64,000 nucleotides of DNA, from positions 26,459,628 through 26,523,627 of the forward strand of contig OZ037767.1 in assembly GCA_964035545.1 (NCBI GenBank). The letters are read 5' to 3'. The translations under genes and the position numbers were made by a program. Shown here piece by piece: positions 63,926-64,000 of the stretch. Position 1 is the stretch's first letter, and each line of letters begins with the position of its first letter. Under the pieces are notes generated by a model. It did no database searches. It was given only the letters and a program-made list of their open reading frames with translations, and was not told the origin of the DNA. The DNA comes from Bugula neritina (Eukaryota; Bryozoa; Gymnolaemata; Cheilostomatida; Bugulidae).

Positions 63926-64000
63926 ACTCACATTGGGACAGAGAACTCTGGTCATGTGACACTCACATTGGGACAGAGAACTCTGGTCTTGTGACACTCA
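63926..64000. repeat. 35-bp tandem repeat running off the window
   Basis: Two copies of a unit starting ACTCACATTGGGACAGAGAA and ending TGTGAC, with one substitution, plus the start of a third at the edge. Confidence 0.85.

Overview
The window is AT-rich eukaryotic DNA from an animal. Genes are split into many short exons with GT-AG introns, coding sequence is sparse, and microsatellites are common. All recognisable genes are metazoan: Spen, glutathione synthetase, mitochondrial uS2, a matrixin, and clan-2 cytochromes P450. Base composition and gene content suggest a marine or freshwater invertebrate, but the sequence alone does not fix the phylum. I assembled exons by hand from splice sites, reading phase and protein similarity recalled from the families. 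Nothing was searched.

Layout: (1) 1-1801 (+) is the 3' end of a split ends/SPEN gene with its SPOC domain. (2) 7955-3248 (-) is a complete 11-exon glutathione synthetase, tail to tail with Spen. (3) 7956-11899 is a gene-poor spacer with much low-complexity sequence. (4) 11900-16090 (+) is a complete mitochondrial ribosomal protein S2 gene. (5) 19171-25897 (+) is a complete 11-exon secreted matrix metalloproteinase in which the usual hemopexin domain is replaced by an NHL-type propeller behind a long basic, Ser/Thr-rich linker. (6) 28223-46585 is a cytochrome P450 cluster: one inverted, gutted copy followed by three intact, almost identical tandem copies of 500 residues each. Each has a TATA promoter and a non-coding leader exon. 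(7) 51606-48298 (-) is a coiled-coil protein of unknown function; broken pieces of one of its exons were carried along between the P450 copies. (8) 57359-53897 (-) is a complete single-pass membrane protein with a short cysteine-bearing ectodomain and a tyrosine-bearing tail. (9) 58839 to the right edge (-) holds exons of another gene with a tyrosine-rich C-terminus, interrupted by a large inverted repeat (59.3-61.8 kb).

The genes do not form one pathway. The main points of interest are the metalloproteinase-NHL fusion, the recent P450 amplification whose duplication history can be read from the captured neighbour exon, the promoter differences among the P450 copies, and several fold-back structures.
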